Shown here in pieces: positions 5,018 to 6,987 of a stretch of 6,987 bases of DNA. Within the stretch, counting starts at the first letter, position 1, and each line of letters begins with the position of its first letter. The notes beneath the pieces were generated by a model, which had not been told where the DNA came from, did no database searches, and was given only the letters and a program-made list of their open reading frames with translations. The translations under genes and the position numbers were made by a program. The stretch comes from CAISIP01 sp046594635 (lineage in GTDB: Bacteria > Pseudomonadota > Gammaproteobacteria > Burkholderiales > Burkholderiaceae_C): contig JBKJRR010000248.1 in NCBI GenBank assembly GCA_046594635.1, forward strand, positions 1 through 6,987, read 5' to 3'.

Positions 5018-6044
5018 TCGGCCCGTCAGTGCCAGCCGCGTAGTCCAGATGGTCGCCGGCGCGAGCGACATGTCCGGCCGCCACCTTGAGGTGAATCCTG
5101 TGGCCGCGTGTGGTGCAGGCCTCGACCTGCCCCAGCAACTGCTCGAGCTGGGCGGCGCTGGGCGTGGCCTGGTGGGACGCCAGCAGCCACTGGCGCAGCG
5201 CATTGGCCTGCCGCGCCCGTGACAGGCCCTGCAAGGCCTTGAGAACAGGGGGCACACCGACCCGCGCAAGGTCTTCGTTGGCCAATTCCACCAGCAGGGC
5301 CTGCGCCTGGGCCGCATGCCGGGCACTGCGTGCAAAGGTCTCGCGGAACTGCGGAAAAGTCTGTTGCAGCGCCGGAAGCAGGCGCGCCCGAATGCGGTTG
5401 CGGGTGTAACGCTCGTCAGTGTTGGTCGGGTCGTCCACAAAAGGAACGCTGTTTTGCGTCAACCAGTGGCGCAGGTCTGCGGCCGGCAGGCGCAGCAAAG
5501 GGCGATGAAACACCATGCCGCCACGCTCGAACTGCGCCGCCATCGCAGAAAGACCCGGCAAACCGGCACCGCGGCTCAGCGCCAGCAGCAAGGTTTCAGC
5601 CTGATCGTCGGCGTGCTGGCCAAGCAGCACACCCCGCAGACCGAGCTGTCTGGCGGCGTCCCCCAAGGCCGCATAACGTGCCCGTCGTGCCGCATCCTCA
5701 GGGCTGTCGCCGGGTGCGGCGGACGCATCAACACGCACCACATGCAGCGGCAGATTCAGGCGCAGGCAGGTTTTTTCGCAGATCGTCACAAAATCATCGG
5801 CAGCGGCCTGCAGGCCGTGGTGGATGTGGATCGCCGTGACCTGCCCCGGCCAGTGCTGCGCGGCGGCCAGCAGCAAGGCGGTGGAATCAGCACCACCGCT
5901 GTAGGCGACGCCAACGGGCAATACCGGAAAGAGCTGGTCCAGCGCTGCCAGCGCCGGATTGTGAAGCGTCAGTCCCGCGCTTGACGCCGGGCTGGTCAGC
6001 GGCAGCTTATTTGGCGTCGGCTTTGGTGTCGGTGTAGCGGCCAT
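5013..6044 (-). CDS. tilS: tRNA(Ile)-lysidine synthase
   Basis: TilS uses ATP and lysine to convert C34 of the CAU-anticodon tRNA-Ile to lysidine, switching the tRNA from reading AUG to AUA and from methionine to isoleucine charging. The PP-loop is SGGADS (49-54 of a 343-residue protein). Other family motifs are HIHHGL (73-78), GQHADDQAET (142-151), RPLLR (181-185) and DDPTNTDERYTRNRIR (204-219). At 343 residues it is shorter than the E. coli enzyme (about 430), with a reduced C-terminal part. I chose the ATG at 6044, which overlaps the end of accA by 38 bases. Frames starting further upstream lie wholly inside accA. No good ribosome binding site precedes this ATG, so coupling to accA translation is likely and the exact start is uncertain. 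Confidence 0.94.
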   Translation of the reverse strand: MAATPTPKPTPNKLPLTSPASSAGLTLHNPALAALDQLFPVLPVGVAYSGGADSTALLLAAAQHWPGQVTAIHIHHGLQAAADDFVTICEKTCLRLNLPLHVVRVDASAAPGDSPEDAARRARYAALGDAARQLGLRGVLLGQHADDQAETLLLALSRGAGLPGLSAMAAQFERGGMVFHRPLLRLPAADLRHWLTQNSVPFVDDPTNTDERYTRNRIRARLLPALQQTFPQFRETFARSARHAAQAQALLVELANEDLARVGVPPVLKALQGLSRARQANALRQWLLASHQATPSAAQLEQLLGQVEACTTRGHRIHLKVAAGHVARAGDHLDYAAGTDGPI

Positions 6045-6984
6045 AACTTTGCAGGCGCTCGTAACGGCGGTCCAGCAGCTCCTTGACCTTGAGGTCGCTG
6101 ACCTGGCGGAAGGCGTCGTTAAGCGCGCGCTTGAGGAAAGCCGCCATTTGTTTGTGATCACGGTGCGCGCCACCCCCCGGTTCGTTGACGATCTTGTCGA
6201 TGACGCCCAGCGCCTTGAGCCGGTGCGCGGTGATCCCCAGGGCCTCGGCGGCTTCTTCGGCTTTTTCCGAAGTTTTCCAGAGGATGGATGCGCAGCCCTC
6301 GGGGCTGATGACCGAGTAAATCGAGTACTGCAGCATCACCACCTGGTCGGCCACTGAAATGGCCAGCGCGCCGCCGGAGCCGCCTTCGCCGATGATGGTG
6401 GTGATGATAGGTACTTCGAGCTGGGCCATCTCGAAAATGTTGCGACCGATGGCCTCGGACTGGCCACGCTCCTCGGCATCGATACCCGGATAAGCGCCCG
6501 GCGTATCCACAAAGGTGAACACCGGCAACTTGAACTTCTCGGCGGTTTTCATCAGCCTCAAGGCCTTGCGGTAACCCTCGGGTTTGCTCATGCCGAAGTT
6601 GCGCAGGCCACGCTCTTTGGTGTCGCGACCCTTCTGGTGGCCCAGCACCATGCAAGCATTGCCGTTGAATCGCGCCAAGCCGCCGACGATGCTCAGGTCA
6701 TCGGAGAAATGCCGGTCACCGTGCAGCTCGACAAAGTCGGTGAACAGCTCATTGACGTAATCCAGCGTGTAGGGCCGCTCGGGGTGGCGTGCAATCTTGG
6801 TGATTTGCCACGGGGTCAGGTCACTGTAAATGTCCTTGGTGAGTTGCTGGCTTTTCTTGGCGAGCTGGTCGATTTCTTCGGAGATATCGACGGCAGACTC
6901 GGTCTGCACATAACGCAATTCTTCTATTTTTCCTTCAAGCTCGGCAATCGGTTGCTCAAAATCGAGGAAAGTCTTTTTGGCCAT
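6007..6984 (-). CDS. accA: Acetyl-CoA carboxylase carboxyltransferase, alpha subunit
   Basis: AccA pairs with AccD to form the carboxyltransferase, which moves the carboxyl group from biotin on AccB to acetyl-CoA. The product, malonyl-CoA, is the committed precursor of fatty acids. The protein has 325 residues (about 319 in E. coli) and appears complete, from MAKKTFLDFEQPIAELEGKI to KADAK. Crotonase-fold landmarks are GHQKGRDTKE (115-124), FVDTPGAYPGIDAEERGQ (158-175), GEGGSGGALAI (199-209) and SPEGCASILW (227-236). The start ATG at 6984 lies three bases from the window edge, so its ribosome binding site and promoter are not visible. It is the first visible gene of the minus-strand cluster accA-tilS-lysC-tRNA-Ser. 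Confidence 0.97.
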   Translation of the reverse strand: MAKKTFLDFEQPIAELEGKIEELRYVQTESAVDISEEIDQLAKKSQQLTKDIYSDLTPWQITKIARHPERPYTLDYVNELFTDFVELHGDRHFSDDLSIVGGLARFNGNACMVLGHQKGRDTKERGLRNFGMSKPEGYRKALRLMKTAEKFKLPVFTFVDTPGAYPGIDAEERGQSEAIGRNIFEMAQLEVPIITTIIGEGGSGGALAISVADQVVMLQYSIYSVISPEGCASILWKTSEKAEEAAEALGITAHRLKALGVIDKIVNEPGGGAHRDHKQMAAFLKRALNDAFRQVSDLKVKELLDRRYERLQSYGRYTDTKADAK

Positions 6985-6987
6985 GTC

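Noticed and set aside
5316..5984. Plus-strand open frames opposite tilS
   Set aside because: They are antisense to conserved TilS motifs and have no recognisable domain or ribosome binding site.
6045..6173. Longer 386-codon version of tilS
   Set aside because: The extra N-terminus is wholly inside accA and is Ser/Arg-rich, as expected of an out-of-frame reading.
1..6987. CRISPR array, toxin-antitoxin pair or novel defence system
   Set aside because: There are no regularly spaced repeats and no paired small genes of that kind. Apart from the IS end and the relict, the genes are ordinary housekeeping or single accessory genes.

Overview
The window looks like a chromosomal segment of a beta-proteobacterium of the Burkholderiales, most likely Alcaligenaceae (Bordetella/Achromobacter-like). 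This rests on the order accA-tilS-lysC-tRNA-Ser, the GC-rich codon use and the character of the encoded proteins. No database search was possible, so genus is an inference.

Layout from left to right. Positions 1 to about 450 hold the 5' end of an IS4-family transposase gene (minus strand, cut by the window edge), with a candidate promoter and a strong hairpin that buries its ribosome binding site. Positions 583-786 encode a dodecin (minus). Positions 803-1455 have no intact gene, but the minus strand at about 820-1265 looks like a decayed 'host attachment' family gene. Positions 1456-2136 (plus) encode an exported TPR protein. It converges on a minus-strand pair: a 96-residue protein of unknown function (3095-3385) and a PAP2 phosphatase (2340-3098), joined by a 4-base stop/start overlap. 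A clear intrinsic terminator (3441-3480) separates that pair from tRNA-Ser(GCU) at 3515-3607.

The right half is a compact minus-strand housekeeping cluster read as accA, tilS, lysC and tRNA-Ser. accA and tilS overlap, tilS and lysC are 92 bases apart, and the lysC stop lies 26 bases before the tRNA. The cluster joins fatty acid synthesis (acetyl-CoA carboxylase), tRNA-Ile modification, entry into the aspartate amino acid pathway and a serine tRNA. The first terminator seen downstream of lysC is the one behind the tRNA.

I do not see a new multi-gene system. The most rewarding details are the hairpin over the transposase ribosome binding site, the relict gene, the possible internal start for a lysC beta subunit, the lysC leader that lacks a Shine-Dalgarno sequence, and the unrecognised small gene coupled to the phosphatase.
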